Assembly: GCA_963383645.1 (NCBI GenBank)
Contig: OY726569.1
Span: 33,009,592 to 33,073,591 of the forward strand
Length of the DNA stretch: 64,000 bases
Source: Muscardinus avellanarius
Taxonomy: Eukaryota > Chordata > Mammalia > Rodentia > Gliridae
Direction of reading: 5' to 3'
Made by a program: the position numbers and the translations under genes. Positions 23,641 to 35,599 of this stretch are shown here, in pieces. The notes beneath the pieces were generated by a model. It did no database searches. It had not been told where the DNA came from and saw only the letters and a program-made list of their open reading frames with translations. Every line of letters begins with the position of its first letter. Position 1 is the stretch's first letter.

Positions 23641-24959
23641 TTTTTTTCAGTGATGATAAGATTGTAAACACAGAATAGTTTTCTTGGTTTGGAAGAGTAA
23701 AAGCATGTCTATGTAGGCCAGTCAATACAGAAAAAGATGGCTGGGGTTGGGTTTCTGGAAATGCATTCACAAATTATTCAGTCTTACAGACCCACATGCA
23801 GTTTTACATTCAGATGCAAGCCTAGGTTGGGGGTGAGAGGAAAATAAAGCTCTGAAGTGGGGTACCTAATCATATAAAGGTTTGCAATTTTGTTAGGAAT
23901 AATAGAGAAGCAATATTGAGAGAGCTGCAGGGTTAATGAACACGGATGTGGCTTTCATGTGCAAATTTCTTTTGATTAGATGAAACAACAATTCCCAGAG
24001 TCAGGACTGGTGTCCACACACTCAGGCATCTGCATGTAAATGGCTTCATTAGAGGCCAGACCTGGGTGCACTGATGAACTGTGTAAGGCACTCAGATTCG
24101 CAGCTTCGTGGGCCACTTTTTACGTGCTGTGTCTTTTCCCTGTTTGGGGAAGAAAATGGTCTATTTCTCCTCTTTGCCAAATCTGATGGGGGTGGGGGGA
24201 GGAAGAAATAGTTTAAGAACACAAAAGGGTGAGAGCGGTGGACTGCTAACGTATTTGTCTTCTATTTCTTATTCTAACTGCCTGCAGATTGGAAACAAAT
24301 CCTTTCCTATTTCCCAGGGAAATTAAACTCACTTAACTTTACCTTGCAGTTATCAAGATTAGTGCTTTTGTGTGGTTTTCCATTTATTAAATGCCAGCCA
24401 GAGAATGGCCCTCATGTTAAACAAGGCCATCACTCAACATACAAAGAACTTGGCTGTCTGCTCCTTCTTCCTGGGTTCAGCAGAACTTCTTAAAGTCCTC
24501 CAACTTGTTCTTTATGTTTTAAGGTTTACTACTGAGGAGAACAGTCTCTTTTAGGAGAGGAAAGAACAAAAGATGTTCTCAGAAACAGATGTATTGCTCA
24601 ATAACATCCTGAGGCATCATTAGTTTGGGATATTTCTGAGAAAGTTTTGTCCATAATAAATGGATATATTTATTCAGCTGTTTTACTATCAGTCCTAGCC
24701 CATTTATTTTAGCACAAAGGTACTCACATGGGCTCTGAAATAATAAGACTCATATTGTATTATAGAAATAATTATGTTATTTCTGCTCTGATTTTTGAGA
24801 GGTAGTTTTAGTAAGTATTATCTGAGATCTAATTTATACAGTATAAAATGCATAGGATTTCAGGTGCAGTGAAGAATTTTGCTCAGTCTATGAACAGTAA
24901 AAAAGATGTAAGAAATACTATGACCCTAATAGATTTCTTTGCACTCTTTTCCAACCATT
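23641..24959. other. Repeat-poor sequence with a possible element at 23930-24130
   Basis: 23930-24130 includes homeobox- and POU-like text ('ttcatgtgcaaatttcttttgatta', 'catgtaaatggcttcatt'). The rest is ordinary single-copy DNA. Frames at 24108-24326 and 24372-24554 lack protein-like character. Confidence 0.3.
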
Positions 24960-25459
24960 CTCCATTCTAGCCTATGATGATCTTTGATCCATTTTTATTC
25001 AATATATTAGACATGTCTTTCCATGATATTCAAATAATGACATCACATGTGTTCTCTTAGATCTGGTTATTTTTTTCCTCTGCAAGTTTTAAAGATTAAT
25101 CCTGATCACCTATGTAGCTGTAGCTTGCAACTTTTTGTTATTAAGTAATATTCCTATTGGTATACCACAGATTGTTTTTCATTTACCTACTAAAGCTTCG
25201 CTGGATCTGTTTCCAGATCTGGGATGTTATGAACAGCTTCTATGAATATTTGTTTACAAATCATTGGACATGTACTTTTATTTATTTTGTACACATAGCT
25301 GGGGGGGTGTGATTGTTGATTTATATGGTAATGTTAAAGGGAACTTTATTAGAAATGCACAAACTATTTGTTAATGCACCTGTACCATTTTGCATTTCTA
25401 CTAGCAATGTATGAAATTTAGTCCTTCTAATGGTTATAAAGTAGTATTTCACAGTAGTG

Positions 25460-25733
25460 TGTGTATGTATGTATGTATGTATGTATGTATGTATGTATTT
25501 ATTTTGCGGGTCAGGCGATGGAACACAGGGGCATTCGACCTCCAAGGTACAACTCCTGCCCCAATTTTTATTCTTTATTTTGAAACAGGGCCTCACTAAG
25601 TCGCTAAGTAGTTGAGGCTGTCAACTACTTAGCCAATCAAACTGAACCAAACTACTTAGTGAACCAAACCACAGTCCTCAGGTTTCAGCCTCCAGAATAT
25701 GGGATTACAGAGGTGCTTCACCACTGTGGCTCA
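25460..25733 (-). mobile_element. B1-dID SINE, antisense, with (GTAT)n tail and internal fold-back
   Basis: The tail has become (GTAT)n at about 25460-25498. 'gatggaacacaggggcattcgacctcc' is the antisense ID half. A perfect 13-bp inverted repeat, gctaagtagttga at 25603-25615 against tcaactacttagc at 25621-25633 with a 5-base loop, is followed by about 35 bases not part of a normal SINE, after which the SINE resumes ('cctcaggtttcagcctcc'). Confidence 0.9.
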
Positions 25734-25876
25734 GTAATTTCAATTTGCATTTCTCTGGGGATTAATGATGTCAGGTACCTTTTCCTGTGTACATTTTCCA
25801 TTCATGTATCTTACTTTGTGAAATATTATTCAAAACTTTGACAGAATAGTCTATGTTATGTTTTGAATACAAATTC

Positions 25877-25894
25877 TTTTCTCTCTTTCTTTCT

Positions 25895-25942
<48 letters not shown>

Positions 25943-26133
25943 TTTTGATGATGCTAGAGCTTGAAAACACAGAGTATTTTATCTCCCAAGTACATTCCCA
26001 CCCCTACTTTTTGTTGTTGTTGTTGTTATTTGGAAATAAGTTCTAAGTTGCTGAGGCTGTCTTCCACTCCACAATCCTTCTGCCTCAGCCTACCAAGTAC
26101 TGAGATTACAGGTGTGTGCCACCACACCTGGCT
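25877..26133 (-). mobile_element. B1-dID SINE, antisense, with (TTTC)n tail
   Basis: The tail is a long (TTTC)n, 25877-25943. The body has 'tgatgctagagcttgaaaacacag', an internal (GTT)n at 26011-26028, and ends 'gattacaggtgtgtgccaccacacctggct'. Confidence 0.92.
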
Positions 26134-26674
26134 ATGAAACCATTTTTAGGAACATACTGACATATTGCAAATACTTTTTCCTAGTCAATTATGACTTTTC
26201 ATTATCTTATTGCAAACATTTAGAGGTAAAAACACATTACAAGTTTTGATGAAGTTCAATTTCTAAATTGTTTCTCTTTTATATTTTTGTCTTTTATGCA
26301 CTCTTCAAGAAATATTTTTCTCCAAGTTACAAAAATTATTTTTCCCCAAATTTACAATTTTAGCTTTTATATTTAGGCCTAAATACATTTTAGGTTAATT
26401 TTTGTGTTTGTGTAAAGTAAAATTTAAGTGTTTTTAAAAATTTTTTCCTGAATAAAATATTTCATTATTCTAGAGCCATTTTGTTGCAAGACAAACTATC
26501 TTTTCATTGTTTTGTTGCCTTAAGGACTTATCAAAAAGTCATGTGAAGTTACTGTTGGTTTATTTCTGTAGTGTTTTGCTCTCTTGAGCTATATCTCTAG
26601 CTAGAATCACATTGTCTTTATTATATGTTGTACATTATTATTATATCTTGTAGCAATATTAAAATAAATAATAA

Positions 26675-26892
26675 AGCCAAAATGTGGTGGCACACATTTG
26701 TAATCTCAGTACTTGGGAGGCTGAGAGAGGAGGATCGTAGGTTTCTGGCTAGCCTCAGCTATTTAGTGAGGCTCTCAGCAACTTGGTGAGACCCTGTTTC
26801 AAAATAAAGAATTAAAAAATAGGGCCGAGGGTGTAGCTCAGAGGTAGAATGCTTCTGGGTTCAATCCCCAGTACTGCAACAAAAAAGAAAAA
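26675..26892 (+). mobile_element. B1-dID SINE
   Basis: Well-preserved: 'gtggtggcacacatttgtaatctcag', 'tgtagctcagaggtagaatgcttctgggttcaatccccag', A-rich tail. Confidence 0.94.
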
Positions 26893-27942
26893 ATAATATA
26901 ATTCAATCTTTTTTATAATTGTTTAAATTATTCTTAATCCTTTAAATATTTATATAAACTTTAGAGTTAACATTAGCTTTTACAAAAATGCCCAATTTTA
27001 ACTATAACTGAGAAGAATCTAAAGATCTATTTGAGAGAATTAATGTTCTAATAATACTGGAAATACTGGATATCTTGATTCATCAGCACTTATTTAGATA
27101 ATAAATTTTCCTCAACAGTGAGTTGAGTCTTCAATATACAGATCTTATGCAAATTTTCTAACTTTCTATTAATATATTATTACTTTTTAGATTAGATTAA
27201 ACTTGCTTAGTAAAGGGTCTAAAAAATGTTTTTTATATAAAACTACCAAATGTCTTCATTGGAATGAAGTTAATTATTCTGCTCGCATTACTCTTTGGGG
27301 CATCATACACCTGAGAAATTTTTCTTAAGACTTAATAAATCAGAGTGATCTCTATCTTTATTTAATTTTAATTTTTTATACTTTTATTCATGATTACAGA
27401 AAAGTCACAGCTAACAAGTTGGGCCAGAATACATGAACAAGGTTTCCAGGTAGAAGAAATTCCATAGCAAAAAGATAAATTAAACTATTCTGTACATAGT
27501 TTTATCTAAAATATTAATATTTTTCAAAATTAGATGGTGACTTTTGATACAGTTTTAGGAAGTCTGCCTGGTTCTATTTGCAATCAGTTGTTTTATTTTC
27601 ATGTTAAGCTTTTTACTCTCCTAGGGGAACACAAATGGAAAATGGTATGTCTCCAAGATTTGTTTTTGTTGAATTTCACAAATCATAAATTAAGACATTC
27701 TAAGATATATAATTATTGCTATTATCTACTGTTAAGAAAATTGTGACATATATCTATTTCACAACCTATCTAAATAGTTTCATATTCAGTTCTCTGTTAC
27801 AGAGAAAAAACATCTAGTCTCCCCCATCAAATTTTTAATGATAATACATTCTTATCAAATTCTTAGTTTTAATTAAGTAGGTACTTTTAAAGAAGTGCTA
27901 TTATATTTTTCAATTTAGAAAGTGAATTCTCATAAGAACAAG
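26893..27942. other. AT-rich sequence, nothing recognised
   Basis: No named repeat or coding signal. A (T)18 run lies at 27943-27960. Confidence 0.5.
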
Positions 27943-27960
27943 TTTTTTTTTTTTTTTTTT

Positions 27961-28274
27961 AACCATTCAGTCAACATGATTCTTGGTGACGCCGCCTTCT
28001 GTTCAAGGTCTCACTGATGGCTGTGTTCAACACTATTTCTTTGGAGATGCTATTTGTGCCAGAGCTGGCCTTTTGATAACACAGATCAAGTCACACAGGA
28101 ATCTTCTTTTCTATAAGTGAGTTGCCACTGTCTCTTCAAAACTTTGGTCTAGTGAATCATCGCATGAAAGGTAAATGAGCTTTCTTCCGGAACTTCATCA
28201 AAGCACATTAATCTCACTGGAAACATTTTCAGTAGCTTAAAATTCCTATTGTTTAACTTTCATGACTCATCATT
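27961..28274. other. Repeat-free GC-richer block
   Basis: 'ttcttggtgacgccgccttctgttcaagg' and the following 150 bases stand out from the AT-rich flanks. It could be non-coding regulatory sequence. The (T)18 run just upstream also allows an antisense retroposed fragment, but no parent is recognised. Confidence 0.25.
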
Positions 28275-28450
28275 CAGTAAATCACCCTATTTATTGAAAA
28301 CCTCTAATGAACAAGGTCCTAGGAAGGACCTTGAAAAAAGCATAGCTTCTGCCTACTTTATGCTTAATTTGAACAGGGGACCAGAGATATAAATAAGGAA
28401 AATGCAATGATTTCCATAAGAGTTTTGGAGACATATGAGAGAACTTCTGC
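28275..28450 (-). mobile_element. LINE L2 3' end, antisense
   Basis: 'attcagtaaatcaccctatttattgaaaacc' followed by 'aaggtcctaggaagg' and 'agagatataaataaggaaaatgca' follows the reverse complement of L2. Confidence 0.4.
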
Positions 28451-28859
28451 ATGCAAATTTGAGCATAATCCTAATGATGGTCAAAGTTTTGATTGACACT
28501 TTAGCAAAAGGCAAGTTTAGACAGAAAAAGAAGGTGAATATAAGCATCCTGGTAGAAATGCAGTCTATGTTACAGGTACAGCCTGCAGTTTTGCTTCTGT
28601 TGGTTGTACTGACTCAAGTGGAGAAATATGGGTTAAATCCTGAAAAGGATATTCACAAAATACTGGTTTTAAAAGGTGACCTCAAGATATGCTTCTCTAA
28701 CCTTATTTTATAAATGGAGAAAATAAGAAACTCAATTGTTTGCTGTCCTGTTCACAGTGCAAATTTTCTTGAATTCCATTTTGCCTCTTGAGAGTATGTT
28801 GTATATATGTTCTACTCCAGAGAGCCCTAACCACATCATCATGTGTTCACATTTGATTT
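28451..28859. other. Single-copy sequence, nothing recognised
   Basis: A 92-codon frame (28435-28713) is leucine/valine-rich without recognisable domains. Confidence 0.5.
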
Positions 28860-29065
28860 GGTAAAGAATGGTCATCACTGAAGGTTTTTGAGAAGAGAAG
28901 TAACATGATCAGAGTCGCACTTAGGATGATTCCTTTGACAGCTCTCTGAAAGATGGATTAGAGTGGAGAGAGCCTAAAGGATGGAAAATAAGGTGCAATT
29001 TGATTTAGCAGCCTAGATGAGTAATAAGAGTCTACACTATAAGGATAACAGTAATAACAAAGAAT
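28860..29065 (-). mobile_element. LINE L2 fragment, antisense
   Basis: 'ggtttttgagaagagaagtaacatgatcaga' then 'gcagcctagatgagtaataagag' matches the same L2 region as 5095-5240. Confidence 0.5.
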
Positions 29066-29077
29066 AGATGGGGATGG

Positions 29078-29079
<2 letters not shown>

Positions 29080-29119
<40 letters not shown>
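29080..29119. repeat. (TA)n microsatellite
   Basis: Twenty TA units. Confidence 0.97.
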
Positions 29120-29121
<2 letters not shown>

Positions 29122-30004
29122 TTCATAATTTGGTGTGAGGAAGTATTATTAACAGAAATAGGCCAACCCACTGACCTAATATCAACTGTACATATATACA
29201 TCCTAACACAAACACACGATTGTTCTGAAAAGCTTGATTTCTACTATGAGAAAAGGATCTCTCAAAGACCTGGAACACTTACATAGAATAGGAAGTAGAA
29301 TATGGAAACAATTCTTTGGAACCATATTTCCAGAGGGAAAACCATGTAGTCGAGCGTTTCTCTCTCTCTCTCTTTCTCTTGTTTCTTTCTCTCTCTCTCT
29401 CACTCTCTCTCTCTCCTCTCACTTTTTTCTTTCCCCAGCATAAAAATAATGGGTACTAAAGAACCGAGTATATATACAAATATGCTGGATTATAGTTATT
29501 TAAAAAGAGAGCTGCAAAGGGCCCCATTGCTTAAATTTATGTATTTTATGTAAAAAAAAAGATGGCTTGATTTATTGGTTTATGGGGTAAAAAAAACTTG
29601 TTCTAGAATCCATGTATTCTAATTCTCAGTCTAATTTTCTTTGGGTTCTTTAAAAATTTTGGCCAGAAATATATCTAAGACAGAACCATAAAAGTTATAT
29701 AAAACATTGAAAACAAATGGAAAATTGAAGAAAATGAAATAGTCTAGGAAATGATTGAGAAATTAAGTAATAGAAAAGCTAGATGTGGGCCAGTTTCTCA
29801 GCTTAAATTGTGAGACATATAATCCCCCTTTCCATGGGTCAAGAAACTACTTTCCTTCAGTCATTCTGGTAGCCTCTCAACTCCCTATTTTGTTTATTGA
29901 AAAAGGTGAAAATAATGCAGGGCTCAAGGGACAGCAGCCGTTGTGTTCTCCTATTTCCCTACCAGAGGAACCAACCTTTACAGAAGTCTGGTTTTGCCTT
30001 CCAC
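29120..30004. other. Single-copy sequence with (CT)n at 29359-29416
   Basis: The imperfect CT-rich tract explains short Ser/Leu-rich open frames on both strands. Nothing else is recognised. Confidence 0.5.
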
Positions 30005-30185
30005 ATTCTAGCTGTCTGGGCTCAGGCAAGACTTTACTCTCCCTGTATTATTTTCTTCAAATATAAAATTGATAGGGTAATAATAAGGCCAAATTATAGG
30101 GTTGCTTTAAAACTAAAATGAGTAACACATCTAAAGCACTTAGAAGAATGCTGGTATATAATAAGTGTTCATTATTTTTCTCAGA
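30005..30185 (+). mobile_element. MIR SINE (ancient)
   Basis: 'ctgggctcaggcaagacttta', 'tgatagggtaataata', 'tagggttgctttaaaactaaaatgag', 'aaagcacttagaagaatgctggtatataataagtgttcatta' follow the MIR consensus in order. Confidence 0.75.
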
Positions 30186-31309
30186 GTTAGCAAGTGTTCT
30201 GAACTGAACAGAGTACTGCTCTCTCCAAAGCGATCTATGAGCTATTTATAGCTTCATGTACTGTGTAGTTTCTTCGTGAAAACTTTTTTTTTTTTTTTAC
30301 CATTTTGCAGTCCAAACTTTGGTCATATTACAAATTGAGATACTTGATAGAAAACAGGTGCAAACAAAACAAGGTTAAAACTATATTTTGTTATGAATAC
30401 CTATCTTCCTTTTTTAAGTGTTGTGAATGACTAATTGAGAAGTAATGCAAATTGAATATATCTCAATTATTGCATTGCAGTATGGTTGTTGGTATATATT
30501 GATTAATATAATACCTGTATATTTTATTATTTTTTTCTTGAACCTTTGGGCCCCAATAATTGAAACATGAATACACATTGACTGTTCAGAATTATAATGA
30601 ACTTGCGTGTACTTTTGAGAAGATCTGGTGAGCTAAACCTGTTCTATGATTCATAATGTAAATTCTATACTAGATTAGGATTGCTGCTCTTTGTGACTTC
30701 CCAAGGATGTATTTATTTAACATCTACTAAATTAGGATGTGTGAAGATGTATAGGAATAAATGAAAGGTTAGAAGATGTCTCCATTGGATACGTATAATT
30801 TAAATCTAGTTCAGTAGTGCTGAAGCAAAAATAAGAAAACAAATATATTAATTTACTGGTAGATTAATTGTGCAAGGAAAGCAGACTCATGCATTTGTGT
30901 GTGTGTGCGTGCGTGTTTGTGTGTGTGTTCTTATATTTTTGTGAAGAAATGTGAGCAATTAATTAATATGCAGACCTTCTGTTCTCTAGTAGTATGTTAA
31001 CCACAGTTGAAAGCATAACATTTGGCAAGAAATTATTGAAAATGATTTAAAAAAAAAACCCCAAAATTTAGAAAAATGAACTTGCTGGTGCCTGGATTAG
31101 GCCTGTAGAGACAGAGGAGCAGAATTTTCATGGAGGGCTAATTACTTAGGAGAGAAGAAATGATAGGAAGTGAGAAAAAATGTGTAGATAAGAGCTCATT
31201 TTGTATGAGGGAAGAAGTTTACCAGTCATTACACATTTTGGAGATAGATTTAGAACTGAGAATTTTTATGTAGTTTGACCTTGAACAGCAGAACAGTTTA
31301 GCTATTGGC
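30186..31309. other. AT-rich sequence with short (GT)n near 30894-30928
   Basis: No named repeat or gene is recognised. Confidence 0.5.
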
Positions 31310-31348
31310 AACACACACACCCACACACCCACACACACACACACACAC
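31310..31348. repeat. (CA)n microsatellite, interrupted
   Basis: CA units with 'cc' interruptions. Confidence 0.96.
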
Positions 31349-31430
31349 CTGTAAGTCCTTTAGTGCTTATTGGCACCTTGGCACCCATTTCTTCTTTTTG
31401 TACTTACCTCCCCTTCCTCCGGAGCTCCCT

Positions 31431-31531
31431 CCCTCTCTTCCTTCCTTCCTTTCTTCCTTCCTTCCTTCCTTCCTTCCTTCCTTCCTTCCTTCCTTCCTTC
31501 CTTCCTTCCTTCCTTCCTTCCTTCCTTCCTC
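31431..31531. repeat. (TTCC)n microsatellite
   Basis: About 23 TTCC units with few interruptions. It produces spurious PSFLPS-repeat open frames in all three plus frames. Confidence 0.97.
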
Positions 31532-33759
31532 TTTCTTTTCCCCTTTCCCTGCCTTTTCTTTATTCTCTCAGGAAAGGATTATTTCTCCATTGAAACACCC
31601 TCACTCCTGCAGTCCCCACAAGCATCAGCGCGGCTCATTAGTTTCACACCATCTGCTGCCCTCTTGTGGCCTCGAAATCTACTTACCTATGCCTCAACCC
31701 CAAGCCCTCCATGGCTTTGTTGAGCTGAAATGCTTTTCAGATGAAACTGACATCCCCAGCAATAACTAGACTCCTGTCATTGCCCTACACTGCATCATTA
31801 TCTTATAATACTATCTGGTCCTAAAATATTAAAAATATATAATGTTACTAATAATTTTAAAGACAATACTCTTGTACATCATGGGGTAATTATTTTGTCT
31901 TGTAGTAATATTTGGAAGTTATTCCTTCAGCTAACTCATGTGGAATCATGGATAAGCCATTTTATATTAAAAGATAATGTTCTAATAAAGAACAAAACAC
32001 CACTTACCATATTGTAAAATATATAAAAGTAGTAAAAATGTTCTATGAAAGACATCAGGTAATGGTAAATTCTTGATCAAAGTGATTTAATTGACTGACA
32101 TGACTTCATATAATGTAGTAATTGCAAAAAATAAACAATTGCAAAAATGTAGATTATGTCTATTTATAGATTTTGGAAATTTGTTTTTCTAAGAGATTCT
32201 AAATATCAATGCCAAGTATACATGAACTGATTCATCTCCAAAGTCATTACCCTTCCTTTCATAGTCTTCTTTTTATGTAGAAATTCCAATGCTTTTTTTT
32301 TTTTTTTTGGTCAAAAGAACAAAATCAAAGCTAAAGCAAGGATAAAGAACGCTTTTATTAGAGTTGACGTGCATGTCCCTGATATCCCTCATTGCACTGC
32401 TTTTCATTTTAAGCTTCTCATTACCATTTTAAATTAGCAATCGGGATATTTAACTTATTCAATATAATACTTTAATGAAAACTAAAGTGCTAATTCAAAG
32501 TAGCACCAAACACTCAGCTACTCTGAATGCTTAGTAAAACTCACAATTCTATTTAAAGGGAACATATTGTTTTTCTATTTGGCCTGTGTAAGGACTACAT
32601 GAGGTAGTTCAAATGTTTCTATTCAAATGATGCCTATTTAAAATATTGTGGGAAATAGGGAGAAAGAAAATAGAGATCATGTGTTACTTTTGGTGCTACT
32701 GGAGTATTAATGTTTAAGACATTATTTTAGAACACCTGAGAAGTAGGTCCAGCAGAACAACTCATTTTCTTAAAAAATAATTTTGTATTTGTATACAAAA
32801 AGTAACATCAGAAGAAATGTGAAAGACTGGTTGCAATTCTTAATACATTTTAATGACTTAATGATCCTCCTGGCTTGAAATGAAAGTATGTGAAGATTAC
32901 ATAGTCCTTAGCATATTTAGGGTCTCGAAAGGTCCTAAACTGGTCCTTAAAATTATCAAACCATCTCATTAGGCTGATTATTTAGAGTCAGAGAGTACAA
33001 GATAATGACTGTATGAGCATAATATGAGTTACTGCAAATAAGTCTAAGCTGATGGCTATGAAGTTTACTTCAGCATGAATTACTGAGAATTAACCACTGT
33101 CTATGACTTATTACCAAAAAGAAATGTCCTTTCTCTATGGTCCTTACTATCCTCATTTCAAAAATGGAAAACATGATTGTGGTAGTATCTGAAAGCATGA
33201 GTACCTGAATAGACCTAAATATGCCTTTCCTTCATTACTAACATTTCTCATCTAGCTTAAAGTTATTTAACTATTTACTTACTATTTTAAGTTCTCTTGT
33301 GACCTTTCTTTATTGTCAGAAGACAATCTAACCTGGAGTAAAAAGCCAAACAGAGTTTTCTTAGGTTCTTTTTTTAGATAAAATAATGTTTTTCTAAACT
33401 TATAACGAAAGAACATAGCATTTTCTTTATTGAATAAATGTATTAATTCTAATCTCATGTATTTGGAACAATTCCCTCATCCGAAAGATGGTAAGTCTAT
33501 GGATAATATATTCAATCTGTTTCTATTATTTAAGCAAAATAAACATGAGATACATATTTCTTTCTAGAAACATATTAATCATGTTTGTACTCAATTTCAC
33601 TCACTGAATCCAAATCTATCCTCAACCTAAAATAAATTATTTTATTTGCAAATATTTGACTTGTAAAAACAAGCAAATAAAAAAGGCATACTTGGTTTTT
33701 TTTTGGTAAATAGAAGAAATATAGACAGCAAACTCAATTTTGCCCTCAATAAGCAATAC
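31532..33759. other. AT-rich single-copy sequence, nothing recognised
   Basis: Over 2 kb without a recognisable repeat or ORF apart from a (T)18 run at about 32292-32309. A short block at 31590-31720 ('catcagcgcggctcattagtttcacacc') is slightly GC-richer. Confidence 0.5.
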
Positions 33760-33822
33760 ATATATACATATACATATACATATATATATACATATACATA
33801 TATATGTATATATATACATATT
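33760..33822. repeat. (TATACA)n microsatellite
   Basis: Imperfect TATACA/TA array directly upstream of a SINE. Confidence 0.93.
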
Positions 33823-33824
33823 AC

Positions 33825-33980
33825 AGGGCTGGTGGTGCCTGCCTGTAATCTCAGTACTTGGGAGACTGAAATGGGGATTTCAAATTTGAGGCTATCCTCA
33901 GCAACATAGCAAGACCCAGTTTAGAAAATATAAAAAATCTGGAAATGTAGCTCTGTGGTAGAACACCCTTGAGTTCAATC
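33825..33980 (+). mobile_element. B1-dID SINE
   Basis: 'ctggtggtgcctgcctgtaatctcag', 'tgtagctctgtggtagaacaccc' and 'gagttcaatcctc'. Its 3' tail runs straight into the compound microsatellite. Confidence 0.88.
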
Positions 33981-34092
33981 CTCTCCATCTCTTTGTGCCT
34001 CTCCCTCTCTGTCTCTCTCTGTCTCTCTGTCTGTCTGTCTCTCTCTGTCTCTCTCTCTCTCTCTGTCTCTCTCTCTCTCTGTCTCTCTCTGT

Positions 34093-34141
<49 letters not shown>

Positions 34142-34190
34142 TTAAAGAGAGAGAGAGAAAAGAAGAAGGAAGAGAAGGAGGAGGAGGAAT
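33981..34190. repeat. Compound microsatellite (TCTG/TC)n-(CA)n-(GA)n-(GGA)n
   Basis: CT/CTGT-rich 33985-34095, (CA)n 34096-34139, then purine-rich (GA)n and GAAGGA/GGA to about 34190. It begins where the SINE tail ends. Confidence 0.96.
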
Positions 34191-34877
34191 GAAAAAAAGG
34201 AAAAGAATCTGCAAGAGCTGCAACAAAGTGGAACTTTTGTGTTTTTAAAGTGAGTTGCAGGAATTTTCCTCAACTACAAAGACAAGAGTTAGGTTTTATG
34301 CCTTTCCTTAAGGTTTTATGCAACAGAAAAACAAACAATAAAAAGAAAATCACGTGTGTAAAGTAGCATGGTATATCAGTTGTCTCAAAGACTAAGGAAG
34401 AAAACAAAATTGAAATTTTTAATGTGGTTGCATTATACAATTAGAGAACTTCCTAACCTTTTTAAAATTACTTTCAAAAGACTATATAAGAAAAGTTTTC
34501 TTCATTTCAAATTTAGTGTGATTATTTGTAAATAAAAATTATTAAACTGGGAATAATATGCAATACCTCAATACAAATATTTCAAAATTTCAATACTAAG
34601 TGGTATAATTCAGAAAGACAGTGTCTTAAAAGTAAGATTTCAGAAGAAATTTGTATTAATTAGAAATATATTTCAGTGAAAATATCGCATATGTATTTAG
34701 CATTCACTTAAGGTTTAACTATTATAAGAGTGTCTAAACATGGGTTTATTGAGTACTATTATTCAACTAATATTGTGAATAGTGTTCTTATTTTAAGCTG
34801 ATGATTTTTTTCTATAAATGAACCATTACTTCTTACCTGACTTAACTGTGATTTTGCTATTTTAAGAAAAGAAATTG
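34191..34877. other. AT-rich sequence, nothing recognised
   Basis: No feature supported. Confidence 0.5.
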
Positions 34878-34990
34878 AGCAAGACCCTATTTAGAAATAA
34901 AAGTAAAAACTAAACAGGGTGGGAGTGCAGTTGCATATAGAATGCTTCTGGCTTCAAGTCCCAGTAGAAAAAAAAAAGAAAGAAAAAGGA

Positions 34991-35046
<56 letters not shown>

Positions 35047-35047
35047 A
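34878..35047 (+). mobile_element. 5'-truncated B1-dID SINE with (GAAA)n tail
   Basis: Only the right part remains ('gcaagaccctatttagaaataaaag', 'gtgggagtgcagttgcatatagaatgcttctggcttcaagtccc'), followed by (GAAA)n at 34972-35047. Confidence 0.85.
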
Positions 35048-35599
35048 GAGCGAGCAAACACTATCATCTCTCTGCTCTTTTCTTTCTTCCTTTGTCCCTG
35101 CGTCTCTCTCTCTTCCCTTCCCTCTCTGTCTCATTCTTTGTTCCCCCCATCCTTCTCACTTCTTTCCCTTTCTCTAACCCCTGGATGCCCATGTGCACAG
35201 CCTGGCAGATGCCTCAGCCTGTGACTACAGTCCTGCTGGTCTCCAGCTGTATGCAGACCACATCTTTCTTCTCAAGCTGCAAGGCACATGTTGAAACTCA
35301 AATCTCCGAGACTGCGGCACCTAGATTGCAGTACAAATTGGTATGACCAACCAGACCCAGCAACCATCGATCTTCATTCTTTCTGCCACACTGTAAACTG
35401 AAACCTTTTGTAGCAAGAGGTAACTAAAATTCTGAAGTCGACTTGCAATAAAGGGAAGCAACAACTTTAAGATTGAACTGAAATATCTGACAGCTCTCTG
35501 AAACAAAACAAAAACAAAATGTACCCAGGTTTCAGTTCCGCTCTATTTGGTTTCTTTTCTTGTTAAATAAGCACTGGCATATAACTCATTAGACACCTT
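35048..35599. other. Pyrimidine-rich then mixed sequence
   Basis: 35070-35180 is CT-rich and explains the Ser/Leu open frames. The remainder is single-copy. Confidence 0.45.

Larger units (their letters stand above)
24960..26674 (-). mobile_element. Old L1 (L1M-type) ORF2 region, antisense, split by two SINEs
   Basis: The plus strand follows the reverse complement of an old L1 ORF2 end in order: 'gtaatattcctattggtatacc', 'cctgtaccattttgcatttctactagcaatgtatga', 'taatttcaatttgcatttctctggggattaatgatg', 'caaatactttttcctagtcaattatg', 'tgatgaagttcaatttctaaattg', 'tttaggcctaaatacattttaggttaatttttgtg'. It is heavily mutated. SINEs interrupt it at 25460-25733 and 25877-26133. Confidence 0.85.

Noticed and set aside
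26820..26880. tRNA-like A and B boxes here and in other SINEs
   Set aside because: They belong to the tRNA-derived ID-like half of the SINE, with no cloverleaf and no independent tRNA gene.
31305..31769. 154-codon plus-strand frame and two overlapping ones
   Set aside because: All cross the (TTCC)n array, which is open in every frame. The product is a PSFL repeat with no protein-like flanks.
33898..34226. Overlapping frames with CVCV and RERE repeats
   Set aside because: Readings of the compound CA/GA/CTGT microsatellite.
34919..35346. 134- and 101-codon frames with Lys/Glu/Arg repeats
   Set aside because: Created by the (GAAA)n tail of a SINE and adjacent CT-rich sequence.
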